Source: JANNMJ01 sp031397815 (GTDB lineage: Bacteria; Bacteroidota; Bacteroidia; Cytophagales; Hymenobacteraceae). From it: a stretch of 25,019 nucleotides of DNA. The stretch is from contig JANNMJ010000040.1 of the NCBI GenBank assembly GCA_031397815.1, positions 1-25,019 of the forward strand, given 5' to 3'. The notes beneath the pieces were generated by a model that was not told the DNA's origin, did no database searches, and saw only the letters and a program-made list of their open reading frames with translations. The position numbers were made by a program, and so were the translations under genes. Below, piece by piece: positions 7,045 to 16,003 of the stretch. Every line of letters starts with the position of its first letter. The stretch's first letter is position 1.

Positions 7045-9123
7045 TTAGTTAGCTGATTTGGGATTCGAAAGGCGCCGCAAAACGACCGCAAACGCCACCA
7101 ATAGTCCCACGAGCAGCAGCAGGTGCCAGAAAAACGGCGCCCGCGTGCCGTTCGCCACGGCGGCTTGCACAGGGCCGGTGCTCGCAAACTGACTGTCCCC
7201 GCCCAACGTGCCCCCCAGCCAGTAGCGCACTACCCCAAAAATCAGCGCCATCGCCGCCGCCGCGCCGCCCACAAACAGCGCGAACAGCTTCTGCGGAAAC
7301 ACCGCCTCTGCCCGCACCGGCACTAGCGTCTGCCCATAGGCCGTCTGGATGACCACTTGCCCCGCGTGCTGCCCATCGCGCGGCATCCGCGTGGGGTCGC
7401 CCGTGATAGTGACAGTGAGCTGCTGACCGGGCGCCCGCTGATCAAAAAACAGCTCTGTGGGGGCAACGGTGACGCCATCAAGCGCCGGGTCGAGGCCGAG
7501 ATTGACGAATTGGTAGCCGCCGGTCGGGTTTGTCAGCGTGAGGGTTAGGGTGCGGGTTTCTTCGCCGCTCAGGCCAGTGAGGTCGAGGTCGTCGAGGTCA
7601 GTTTCGAGGGTGGGCGTGGCGGCTTTCGGGTCGAGGGCTTCCAACAGCGCCTGCACCTGCAACCGGATTTCCATTTCCGACGAGGCCTTATCGCTCACGC
7701 CGTTGTCGAGGAGCGCTTCGAAGCGGTGGGCGGTGGCTTCTACCACGTCGGCGCGGCCCAGCGCGTGCAGCCAGGTAGCCACGTAGTTGGTTGTGAACGA
7801 GCCATACACTAGCTTCCACGTGTTTTCATCGCGGCGGATGAAGGCCGCTAGGTCGGCGGGTTTGGCGAAGGTGTCGCCGTCGATGCGCAACGGAAACGTG
7901 GGCACGGCCCGGTGCAGAAACTGCCGAAACGCGAGCGCCGTAGTTTGTTCGGGCAGCGCGTCCTTGATGGCGCGCGGTGCCCCGGCCCGCACCCACAAAT
8001 GCAGATGCCCGGCGCGGAAGGCGGTTTCGGCCGCCGCGAAATCGCGCGCCGAACGGGCGGCGCGGCTCAACAATTCGGCTGGAGTAGCAAAATCAACCGT
8101 GCTGCCGCCCGCGTGAAACGGCAGCTCAGGCCCGAGCAGATACAGCGATTTCAGCCGCTTCTGCGTCTTGTCGAGCTTGCGCTCGTCGCCGATTTCTTTG
8201 AGGTCTTCGGCCGTGTCGTGCTCGCGCAACTCGCGGGCTACGTTGGTGGTGTAATCGAGGCTGTCGAGATTGCGGACGGCCTTTTCGTCGCCACTCACCA
8301 GTGCGTCGTAGAGCACCCGCGCCGCGTCGGCGAGCGTGTACACATCCTGCCCCATCACCTTCGTGAACGGCTGATTGGCGAGCGCCTTGCCGCCAGGCGT
8401 CCAGGTAGCGAGCAGCAGGTTGGGGCTTTGGTTGACGGTCCTGACGGGCGCAAACCCCGCCGCACGCATCGCCTTCGTCACGTACTCCTCCGCTTCGGGC
8501 AGCGTAAAACCCCGGTTTTCGCCCTCGGCTACGGCCAGCCCGATCACGCGCGCTGACAGTACTTCATTGGCGAGTAGGGGGCGCATATAGACGTCCATCT
8601 CCGAGGCCGCGCGTTGCTGCCGCTGCTTTTCGAGCGTAGCGAAACAAGCCGCGCGCCCGGCGGCATCAGCCAGGGCGGCGGCGGCTTCGGCGAGGCGCGT
8701 TTTGGCCGTTTCGATGGTGCCGGGGCCGTAATAGTCCACCAGACTTTTGTCGCCGGTGATGAGGCGCCGGTTGCGCGCTTCCCAAAATACCTCCAGCGCG
8801 TGCGCGTTGGCCGCCACGTGCGCGTCAGTGATTTGCGGGTGCAGGTTGGCCGCCAGATACAGCCGCGCAAACACATCAGTATCGCGGATGGTCTGCCAGT
8901 CGTCGCCGTCGGTGTAGGCGGGCGGCACGGCGGTCAGAGGGCCGCATTGCGTGGCGGCCACCAGCCGCAGCGGCAGGGTAGGAGCACCGGGCGCGGGGGG
9001 CGCCGCAGCGGGCGCGGCGGCCGGCTCGGGTGCGCCGGAATCGGCGCCGATGCGCCGCCCGCCGAGTTTGCTGCCGGTAGGCGTAGCGGGGGTGGCGGGT
9101 AAGGAAGAGCCGATTTTAGCCAT
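7045..9123 (-). CDS. Hsp70-neighbour protein with Ig-like domain and two C-terminal membrane helices
   Basis: A protein of 692 residues. An Ala/Pro-rich N-terminal tail (1-50) is followed by a mainly helical region (70-490), an Ig-like beta domain (about 510-610, with ETRTLTLTLTNPTGG and VTVAPTELFF, resembling ASPM/SPD-2/Hydin-type modules) and two hydrophobic helices (612-636 and 662-684). The helical part includes AEEYVTKAMRAAGFAP (211-226) and two look-alike segments, 341-383 ending HLHLWVRAGAP and 417-457 ending VATWLHALGR, which suggest an internal duplication. No enzyme motif is visible. With no signal peptide and membrane helices at the very end, most of the chain should be cytoplasmic, tethering its helical part to the membrane. 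It follows the Hsp70 gene by 128 bases and may be a client or adaptor of it; this is inferred. Confidence 0.7.
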   Translation of the reverse strand: MAKIGSSLPATPATPTGSKLGGRRIGADSGAPEPAAAPAAAPPAPGAPTLPLRLVAATQCGPLTAVPPAYTDGDDWQTIRDTDVFARLYLAANLHPQITDAHVAANAHALEVFWEARNRRLITGDKSLVDYYGPGTIETAKTRLAEAAAALADAAGRAACFATLEKQRQQRAASEMDVYMRPLLANEVLSARVIGLAVAEGENRGFTLPEAEEYVTKAMRAAGFAPVRTVNQSPNLLLATWTPGGKALANQPFTKVMGQDVYTLADAARVLYDALVSGDEKAVRNLDSLDYTTNVARELREHDTAEDLKEIGDERKLDKTQKRLKSLYLLGPELPFHAGGSTVDFATPAELLSRAARSARDFAAAETAFRAGHLHLWVRAGAPRAIKDALPEQTTALAFRQFLHRAVPTFPLRIDGDTFAKPADLAAFIRRDENTWKLVYGSFTTNYVATWLHALGRADVVEATAHRFEALLDNGVSDKASSEMEIRLQVQALLEALDPKAATPTLETDLDDLDLTGLSGEETRTLTLTLTNPTGGYQFVNLGLDPALDGVTVAPTELFFDQRAPGQQLTVTITGDPTRMPRDGQHAGQVVIQTAYGQTLVPVRAEAVFPQKLFALFVGGAAAAMALIFGVVRYWLGGTLGGDSQFASTGPVQAAVANGTRAPFFWHLLLLVGLLVAFAVVLRRLSNPKSAN

Positions 9124-9185
9124 CGCGAAGCTTGTTTTTTGTAGATGATTTGGGAGTCAATTTGCTGAACGGCGGCGATTTCTAA

Positions 9186-9256
9186 CGTAGGGACGCCTAT
9201 TGGCGTCCTCGCATTCAGCCTCGCATCGTGCCCAGACGCCAATAGGCGTCCCTACG
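9186..9256. repeat. Long perfect inverted repeat at the end of the Hsp70 gene
   Basis: The arms 9186-9207 and 9235-9256 are perfectly complementary over 22 bp around a 27-base spacer. Each arm also contains the self-complementary unit GGACGCC-TATT-GGCGTCC (or its complement). The right arm overlaps the last bases of the Hsp70 gene, and the TAG stop codon (9252-9254, minus) lies inside it. It is REP/BIME-like in design and may act as an mRNA 3' stabiliser or partial terminator inside the array. Related single copies occur at 5335-5360 and, degenerate, at 5283-5300. Confidence 0.7.
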
Positions 9257-10806
9257 GCAGTTCCAGCGTCACTCGCTGCACGCGCGCCGTCAGCTCGTCC
9301 AGATTCAGCGTGGTGCCGTGCGGCTCGATGTTTTTGCTCTGGGTTTTGCCTTCGTACGTCACGCTCGCCACGATGAGGCCGCCCGCATCCTGACTCAGCC
9401 GCACCGCCACGGGACCGGCCGGGTTGCCGAGCTGCAAGGTGCCCAGCGGGCCGCGCGGGTAGTCGGCCACCCGCTCCGATTCTCCCTCGTACACTTTCAG
9501 CGTGGCGTTGGCGTCGGCGTCGAAACTATCTTCAAACACGGCCTGGGGTAGGGGCGTGTTCTTTTTAAGGAGCGGCTCCACGTACGGTCGCCCGGAATCG
9601 TTGAGCAATTCGATGCCAATACTGTGTGCCACCACGTCGGTCACGATGCTCTGCCGCGTGGCGTAAAGCGCCGCCCCAATGCTGATAGCTGTATCGTAGT
9701 CGAACCCCTCGCGGGCGAGCGTCAGCGGCCGGCCGGCTTCTTTGGCGAGCATCTTCCGAATCATCGGCATCCGACTCGACCCACCTGCCAGCACGATTTC
9801 CTCGATGTCGTTCCAGCCCAGCCCGGCTTCTTCCAGCACCATTTGCAGGATGGTGCGGCAGCGGGCTAGCAAATCCTGCGCGCGGTTCTCGAAAGCGAAG
9901 GTGGGCGCGGCCGCCGCTGACCGACCAAAGGCGAACCCGGCCGCCCCCTCACGGTCGAGCGTGAGTTCGAGCGGCTCGGGCTGCACGTCGAGGCGCAAGT
10001 GGGCCTTCGGGTCGCTTGAAAGCGCAATTTTGGCGTCAAGTGCCTGTTGCTGCACCTGCCAGAGCAACTCGTCGGGCACCAGCCGGCCGAAGCGCTGGCG
10101 GTACTCTTGCTTCACGTATTGCTCGATTAGCTCGTCCCAATCCTTGCCGCCCAGCTCGGCCGCGCCGTTCGAGGCGATCACGTCGGCGCGGCCCCCGGCC
10201 GGTGCGCATAATGGTCACGTCGAAGGTGCCGCCGCCAAGGTCGAACACCAGTACCCGTTTTTCTTGGTCGAGGTTGGCGCCGAATGTGAGGGCGGCGGCC
10301 GTCGGCTCGTTGATGATGCCCGCCACCCGCAGGCCCGCCGCCAAAGCTGCCAGCCGCGTTTCGCGCCGCTGACCTTCGCGGAAGTACGCTGGCACCGTCA
10401 CCACGGCTTCCACCACGGCCTGCGTGGCCTGAGTGGCATCCAGTAAACCTGTTTTCACAAAGTGCGCCACTGCGCCGGCCCGCAGGTAGCGCAGCAGCAG
10501 CGCCTGCAAGCCGGCCGCCTGATAATCGAAACCACCCACCGTGTACTTGCTGCCCAGGTTGGCGGCGTTGCCGATGTCGCGCTTGAAAAACTGATAAACT
10601 GGGTTGGCTATGTCGTGGCGCCGCTTGGCCGCCTTACGCCCGAAGCTGGCGGTAGTGCCCGTGAAATAGACAATCGACGGCGTGGTCAGTAGCCCTTCCA
10701 GGTCGCGCACCACCACGGGCTGCCCGTCCGGGTCGATGTAGCTCACGCAGCAGAACGTGGTGCCCAGGTCGATGCCGAGCGTGGGTAGTTTGGCGGGCTG
10801 GCTCAT
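9252..10806 (-). CDS. Short DnaK-like Hsp70 chaperone, apparent frameshift
   Basis: Two overlapping reading frames together make one Hsp70. Frame one, from the ATG at 10806, gives phosphate-1 GIDLGTTFCCVSY (11-23), VVTVPAYF (135-142), IINEPTAAAL (164-173) and phosphate-2 VFDLGGGTFDVTIM (187-200). It then leaves the family at about codon 203. The other frame resumes with DVIASNGAAELGGKDWDELI and carries the adenosine motif VLAGGSSRMPMIRKML and a beta substrate-binding domain. One extra G in the GGGGG run (10192-10196, plus-strand CCCCC) accounts for the shift. Corrected length is about 517 residues, against about 640 for DnaK, so the helical lid is missing. The start codon overlaps the upstream stop as ATGA, so translation is coupled to the 1185-residue gene. 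An ATP-driven folding or disassembly role in the array is likely. Confidence 0.85.
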
Positions 10807-13800
10807 AGCATTTTTTCGAGCATCAGGTTCAGCAGGTAGCGCACTTCCATAATGAATGCCGGCTCGACGATACGTTGGCTGGGTTCCTGGCTTGCTAGAC
10901 GAGCGAAATCATTGCGCAGGTTGTTACGAATGGCCATTCGCTCCTGAGGCGAAAGCGTTATTTGCTCACCAGCCGGCAAAAACCCATTCGATTCGCCAAT
11001 AGCGTTCAGCGCTTCCAAGAAATAGTCCAGTTGCGATTGCGTACTACCCTCAAAAAGGCTGGTATATCCCTGAAAAAGCTCCTCATTCGTGACTGGTTGA
11101 TACGGCGTAGTATTCTGGGAGCCAAGCGTGATGCTTTCACCCATTACGGTGCCTTCCAAGACGTTTTTAACTTCCCGCTTACCAGGAATTATAAAGCCAG
11201 CCTTTTTTGGTTCCGCGCCACCGCCCGTGATACCGATGCGGTCGATATTTTTAATAACGACGACGCCACCTGCCGCTTCATTTTTCTGGCCCTTTTCCTG
11301 CTTTTTCTGGTGTAGGTGTACCGGGTCTAAAATAATACGTTCGTTTTCAGGTGCGATCTCGCCCATTACCACGCTGGCGAATAGGTTGTTGAGAAATGCA
11401 GCAGCCAAACCGTCGCGTTTGAATTTACCGTGGTCAATCCAGTCGAGCATTTTGCTGGCGTTGCCACCCCAGTACAGCGACAGTCCACCTTCCGACAATG
11501 AGCGGCCTAGATCGCCTTTCAAAAACTGGTCAAGTGCTAGTGTTAAATGACCGGCGTAGAATGCCAGCGCTCCAAACTCCACTACCAGCACCCGTCGCAG
11601 ATTTGCCACATCGCGCAAGTTCGAGACTTTAGCCAGATTCGCCGAGATCTCCTTGTGTTCGCGCCGAAGGATGTAGTTCATCCGCGAAGCAAAGCGCCCC
11701 CCGGCTTTGGCCTCTCGCAGTGCGGCGTTAGCGTCGGCGCTAAGTAGATGGTCGCCGATGCGACTGTTGCGGGCCATTACTTCGGCAATCTGCCGTCCGG
11801 CGAGCAGTACCGACGCATCGTACTTTATTTCGCTTTTAAACCAAATGCTGTAATCCGTCGTGCCGCCGCCTACGTCAATGCAGATCGAGCCACCATACTT
11901 GTTTGCAAGATCGTCATCTTTTATGCCAGACGCCTGTTTGGACGAGAAAAATTCGCCCGCCGCGATGCCTTCCGTTACAAATTTTGGCACTTTGCCAATC
12001 GTGAACTTACCAGCGCGCGTCACCAGCGAAGTGGTTTCGGTGCTATCGTCCCAGTTCTCAATCGGCCCGAACAGGATTTTCTGCCCGGTGCGTAATTCGT
12101 CGGGCTTGCCTTCTTTTTCAAACAGGCCTTCCAGTGTCGAATTCCATTTGCTACGGTAGTCCTGTTCGCGGGTCTTGTTGAACGACTTGGGGTAAGTGCA
12201 GCGAAATTCGATGGTGCCCACGCGCTGGCGTACCAATTCAACCAGAATCAGAAAAACAAGCCCTTCGAGGTAATTATTGAGATTGCTGGTGGTTTCTTCT
12301 TCCCATTTCAGATCGACCAGCACGTTTTCCGGGTAGCGCGGGCGGTCGGGGAAATACAGGAAATAATCGAGCAGCAATTCCTTGCGAACGCCGGGGTTGT
12401 ACTCGCGCAGGGCCGTGGGTGTAGGCAGGCGGATATCTTCGACGGGTACGAAAAACGCCTGCGCGAATACTTTGCGCGCTTCCGGCTCGGCGGCCAGCAG
12501 CGAACGCAGGTAATCGGTGCGGAAGCGGAGTTCGAGCGGCTCGGCCACGTCGTCGTCGTCGTCGCGCAGGGTGAAGACGTTGGTATTGGACGTGCCGAAA
12601 TCGACCCCCACGATGGCCTTGCCCTGGAACGAGCGTTTCTCTACCTCGTGGTCCTTCTCTACCAGCACCAGCCCGATGGGCGCCTGGCTGCCGCGCTCGG
12701 TAAGCGCAATGCCTTCGGGGAAGCAGTTGGGGCCGCTGATGCGCGTGAGTTCCGCGCGCAGCCGCTCGGCGGCCGAATCCAGCCGCTGCTCGCGCTGGGT
12801 CAGGTAAAAATGCTCAGTACCGTAATGCACCGGCTCGGCGGCGAGTTTTTCGGTGTCGGAAAACAGCATATAATACCGACCCCAGAACTCGCCCATATAA
12901 TTGGGGAAGAGTTCGAGCACCGGCACGGGCCGCTCGATCAAGGCGCCCTCGCCGGCCGCCTGCACGGCGCCCCGGTTGAGGTAGCTTTTCTTCACCAGCA
13001 GGCTCTGACCGCGCGCCATCGGCAGGCGCAGCGTGAACACCACGCGGTCGCTTTCCTCGGTGAACGTGGGTTGGAGCTTGTCGGTGATGTCTTCGACGGT
13101 GAAAAACCGCAGAATCTCCTTCCGCAGCGGCAGCAGGTAACGGGCGGTGTTGCCATTAGCCCGCGCTTCGGCGCCGGGCAGAAAATTGCCCGGCCCTGCG
13201 GCGCGCGTGAGCGTGGGCGTCAGAAAATAGAGTTCCGGTCGAATCCACAGGCCCCGATCTTTGCCGATGTCTACGTTGTTGATGCGCGTACCGGATGCTT
13301 CGCGGAACACTGAGCGGATCGGGTCCGGGCCTAGCTCCGACGACCGTAAGCCCTTCCACAGTATCCGGTCTTGTCCAAGTAAGCTTGCGTCGATGAGTAC
13401 GACGTGATCGAGATCGACGGGGCGCCGGCTGGGGTCAATTTCGAGCGCATACTGCGACATCGGGCCGGTGGCGGCGTTCTTATCGTCTTTCAGCGGCCGT
13501 AGCAGCAACTGATAGATCGGACGGCGTTCCAGAAAGTCCTGCTTCGATACCCGCTCCGGCTCGGCGGCCGGCTCGTACACCGGCGAGTCGAGGGCTTCGT
13601 AATTGGGCAACCCCAGGGCGCGGCGAATTTCCAGTAGCCACGTGCGCAACTCGCGGTTGAGCATCCCTACGATAGGATAAGAACTGCTGGATTCAGACAG
13701 CCCCTGAGTCATTTTTGCGAACTCACCGGCCAGCCATTGCACCCACTCACCTACGGCAAGTAGATCCTCCGTATTGGACGCTGGTGGTGGACACAGGTAT

Positions 13801-14360
13801 CCTTCGGCGTCTTTGAGCGCAAAACTGTCTTTTTTGCGCAGTTTCAGGTGGTAATCAGCCGATGTATAAACCAGTGTAGATGGCGAAAACGCCCCCAGTG
13901 TCACGCCTTCGAACTGCACGAGCAGAAACTCCGTCCAGACGTACTCTATGCCTGGTTGCAACTCCACTGGGCGGGGCCTCAACTTGAAGAGAGAGGTAGG
14001 TAGGCGTCTTTCGTCACCACCCCGTACTTGCACCGGCGTGAAAGTAATCTTGTTCAAGTCAGGCTTGACGCGGTACAGCGCCAGCAAACTCAGCAAACCC
14101 CGCCATTCCTGCACCACGCGCGGGCGCACAGGATGGGGCTTTTCAGGCTCCGAGCTGAGGGCTGATTGAAACGTAAGTGGCCGGCCGTAGGCGTCCGGAA
14201 CCGACGAAACGCCGCGCGTGTGGGCGTCGCGCTCGACCTCGATACCGTCGGAAATTGACCGGATAATGCTTTTTTCCTGGTGTTCCCAGTGGCCGTTCTG
14301 TTTCGGCTCGGCCACGTTGGCGTCCGACAGCTTAGGGAGGAATAGATGTTTTTTAGCCAT
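10803..14360 (-). CDS. Large actin/Hsp70-superfamily ATPase (1185 residues)
   Basis: The C-terminal half carries the actin/Hsp70 ATPase signatures: phosphate-1 AIVGVDFGTSNTNVF (582-596), phosphate-2 SICIDVGGGTTDYSIW (825-840) and an adenosine-type motif SLYWGGNASKML (961-972). An Asp run at 600-604 follows phosphate-1 and comes from a GTC-type triplet repeat near 12550. The first 575 residues are a large, apparently mixed alpha/beta region with no family I recognise. There is no signal peptide or membrane helix, so it is predicted cytoplasmic. The layout recalls SrfB-type large Hsp70-like proteins, but I cannot confirm homology. It lies 41 bases after the tubulin-like gene and overlaps the Hsp70 start by 4 bases. 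It may form a filament or act as a nucleotide-switched scaffold. Confidence 0.8.
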   Translation of the reverse strand: MAKKHLFLPKLSDANVAEPKQNGHWEHQEKSIIRSISDGIEVERDAHTRGVSSVPDAYGRPLTFQSALSSEPEKPHPVRPRVVQEWRGLLSLLALYRVKPDLNKITFTPVQVRGGDERRLPTSLFKLRPRPVELQPGIEYVWTEFLLVQFEGVTLGAFSPSTLVYTSADYHLKLRKKDSFALKDAEGYLCPPPASNTEDLLAVGEWVQWLAGEFAKMTQGLSESSSSYPIVGMLNRELRTWLLEIRRALGLPNYEALDSPVYEPAAEPERVSKQDFLERRPIYQLLLRPLKDDKNAATGPMSQYALEIDPSRRPVDLDHVVLIDASLLGQDRILWKGLRSSELGPDPIRSVFREASGTRINNVDIGKDRGLWIRPELYFLTPTLTRAAGPGNFLPGAEARANGNTARYLLPLRKEILRFFTVEDITDKLQPTFTEESDRVVFTLRLPMARGQSLLVKKSYLNRGAVQAAGEGALIERPVPVLELFPNYMGEFWGRYYMLFSDTEKLAAEPVHYGTEHFYLTQREQRLDSAAERLRAELTRISGPNCFPEGIALTERGSQAPIGLVLVEKDHEVEKRSFQGKAIVGVDFGTSNTNVFTLRDDDDDVAEPLELRFRTDYLRSLLAAEPEARKVFAQAFFVPVEDIRLPTPTALREYNPGVRKELLLDYFLYFPDRPRYPENVLVDLKWEEETTSNLNNYLEGLVFLILVELVRQRVGTIEFRCTYPKSFNKTREQDYRSKWNSTLEGLFEKEGKPDELRTGQKILFGPIENWDDSTETTSLVTRAGKFTIGKVPKFVTEGIAAGEFFSSKQASGIKDDDLANKYGGSICIDVGGGTTDYSIWFKSEIKYDASVLLAGRQIAEVMARNSRIGDHLLSADANAALREAKAGGRFASRMNYILRREHKEISANLAKVSNLRDVANLRRVLVVEFGALAFYAGHLTLALDQFLKGDLGRSLSEGGLSLYWGGNASKMLDWIDHGKFKRDGLAAAFLNNLFASVVMGEIAPENERIILDPVHLHQKKQEKGQKNEAAGGVVVIKNIDRIGITGGGAEPKKAGFIIPGKREVKNVLEGTVMGESITLGSQNTTPYQPVTNEELFQGYTSLFEGSTQSQLDYFLEALNAIGESNGFLPAGEQITLSPQERMAIRNNLRNDFARLASQEPSQRIVEPAFIMEVRYLLNLMLEKML

Positions 14361-14401
14361 AGCGGGCGCGCAGCGAAAGCTGGAAAGTCAGAAAAAGAAC
14401 C

Positions 14402-15982
14402 CTAGCGAAGCGCGGCGTTGGCCTGATTGAACGCCCGCGCGGCCCGGTAGAAAATATTGAGGTACTTGTGTGCCGCGTGCTGCGTCCCGTCCGCAATAAA
14501 GCTTGCGTTGAGGTTGGCAAAGTAATGGTCGTAGTTTTTGCCCGTTACCTGCCCGCGCCGCAGCCGGCCCAGGTTTTCGCGGTGCTGCTCCGGGTCTTTC
14601 AGACGCAGTTCCGGCTTGGTGCCGGCGGCTGGTGCGTTGGCGGCAGCGGCTTCGAGCAGCATTTCGCGGTCGATGAGCTGCACGTGTTCGCGGTCGTCGA
14701 GGTCAGTCACCCATTTCAGGAAGAGTTGCCCGTAGGAGGCGGCCAGCTCGTGCAATACGGCGTTGTCGCCGTGGGCGGGGTTGTCCTTAGGGTTGCTTTC
14801 CTGGTAGGTGGCGAAACTGTCCTTATACCACGGATAGTCGCGGGCATCTTTATGGCGCATTTTCAGGTACTTGCGTCCCACCGTCAAGTAGGTGTAGCTG
14901 AAAAGCGCGAACTCAGTAAGTGCGTCGCGGAACTCAGCACGGCGCTCGGCCAGGCGGTCGGAGTAGCGGGTCAGCGGCAGCTCATCCCAGTTCACCTGCG
15001 GGGTTTCGCGGCTGGCGATGAAGTAATTTTTCTCGGCGCCTTCCTTCGGTATATCCTGCCCGAAAAAATCGAAGGCCGCCAGTGCCGATGCCAGCTCGAC
15101 GTAATGCGGGCGGTTTTCCTGGGAAGCGTTGCCGGTCGAGAAATTTCCGACTTCCTGTCCCAGCGAATCACCGATAAAATAATACTGGTCGAAGGCGAGC
15201 TGCTTGTCGTTGTAGTAGTGCAGCGCCGCTTTGGTGGCCACCGGAAAATCGAGCGGCGTGACGAACATCTTTTCGTCCTTCGTATTGTCCACCTTGAAGT
15301 GGAAATAGGGCAGCACCAGCGCCCCACCCAGCAGCACTTTGCTGCGGTTTTCGCCGAGCATTGTTTGCAGTTCCGGGTTGAATTTGAGGACTTCCTCTGC
15401 CCCGAGCGTCGGGAAGCCAGCCGCCCCCGTGCCGCCGAAAATGGAGCCGACCACAAACACCCGCGCCTCATTAGCGCCCTGCGGCATATTGTCTTTCAGC
15501 ATCTTGAATGGATACTCGTCAATCGGTAAATTGGCCATCACGACCGCCCCGATAGACGGGTGCCCCCGGAAGCCCTCGTTGAGCGCCGTACCCAGTTCAA
15601 GCTGCGTAAAGAGCAGGTCGGCTACGTCGGCCAGCGGCCGACTCTCATCCGAGCCTTTTAGGTTATCGTAGCCGATGTACTTGGCCAGCGTTTGATCGGT
15701 CTCCTTGAAAATTGACCAGATAAACTGCCCTTCGCCTTCGGGAATCACCAGATCGGTTTGGAAGGCGCGGTTGGCGTCTTCGCGCTTGAACGACTTGCGG
15801 AGCGTCCGGTACTGTTGCAGCAGCGTCTTGGTGCGCGTCAGATTGCCGTTGCCCCGGTCAGGGTCGATCAGCAGGATGTGTACTTTGCCGGTCGGCCCGT
15901 AACCGGCCGCGCAGCAGTGAATAAAGGCTTCGAGGACGCGCGAACCGGTGCCCCCGATTCCGATCAGGAAATTCTCTTGCAT
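14402..15982 (-). CDS. Tubulin/FtsZ-like GTPase
   Basis: A protein of 526 residues. The N-terminus, FLIGIGGTGSRVLEAF, is a tubulin/FtsZ-type first loop on a Rossmann strand, followed by HILLIDPDRGNGNL. Residues 175-190 read ARVFVVGSIFGGTGAAG, matching the glycine-rich tubulin signature loop that contacts GTP phosphates. The rest matches neither FtsZ nor tubulin obviously, so it belongs with the divergent tubulin-like families. These polymerise or act as membrane-remodelling GTPases in the cases studied; here that is inferred. No membrane helix is seen. The ATG at 15982 was chosen; one codon earlier there is a GTG (15985). It starts 21 bases after the four-helix membrane protein gene and 41 bases before the 1185-residue ATPase gene, consistent with one transcript. 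Confidence 0.8.
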   Translation of the reverse strand: MQENFLIGIGGTGSRVLEAFIHCCAAGYGPTGKVHILLIDPDRGNGNLTRTKTLLQQYRTLRKSFKREDANRAFQTDLVIPEGEGQFIWSIFKETDQTLAKYIGYDNLKGSDESRPLADVADLLFTQLELGTALNEGFRGHPSIGAVVMANLPIDEYPFKMLKDNMPQGANEARVFVVGSIFGGTGAAGFPTLGAEEVLKFNPELQTMLGENRSKVLLGGALVLPYFHFKVDNTKDEKMFVTPLDFPVATKAALHYYNDKQLAFDQYYFIGDSLGQEVGNFSTGNASQENRPHYVELASALAAFDFFGQDIPKEGAEKNYFIASRETPQVNWDELPLTRYSDRLAERRAEFRDALTEFALFSYTYLTVGRKYLKMRHKDARDYPWYKDSFATYQESNPKDNPAHGDNAVLHELAASYGQLFLKWVTDLDDREHVQLIDREMLLEAAAANAPAAGTKPELRLKDPEQHRENLGRLRRGQVTGKNYDHYFANLNASFIADGTQHAAHKYLNIFYRAARAFNQANAALR

Positions 15983-16003
15983 CACAAAAAATATTAAAGA
16001 GCC

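Noticed and set aside
10036..10181. Two separate overlapping Hsp70 genes
   Set aside because: The first frame loses Hsp70 similarity exactly where the second gains it, so a single frameshifted gene explains both.
12544..12565. GTC triplet repeat as a contingency locus
   Set aside because: The tract is short and in frame; length change would only alter an Asp run and not switch the gene off.
14468..15529. Long open frame (353 codons) on the plus strand opposite the tubulin-like gene
   Set aside because: It lies wholly antisense to a gene with clear GTPase motifs, and its translation has no recognisable domain; high GC commonly opens such antisense frames.
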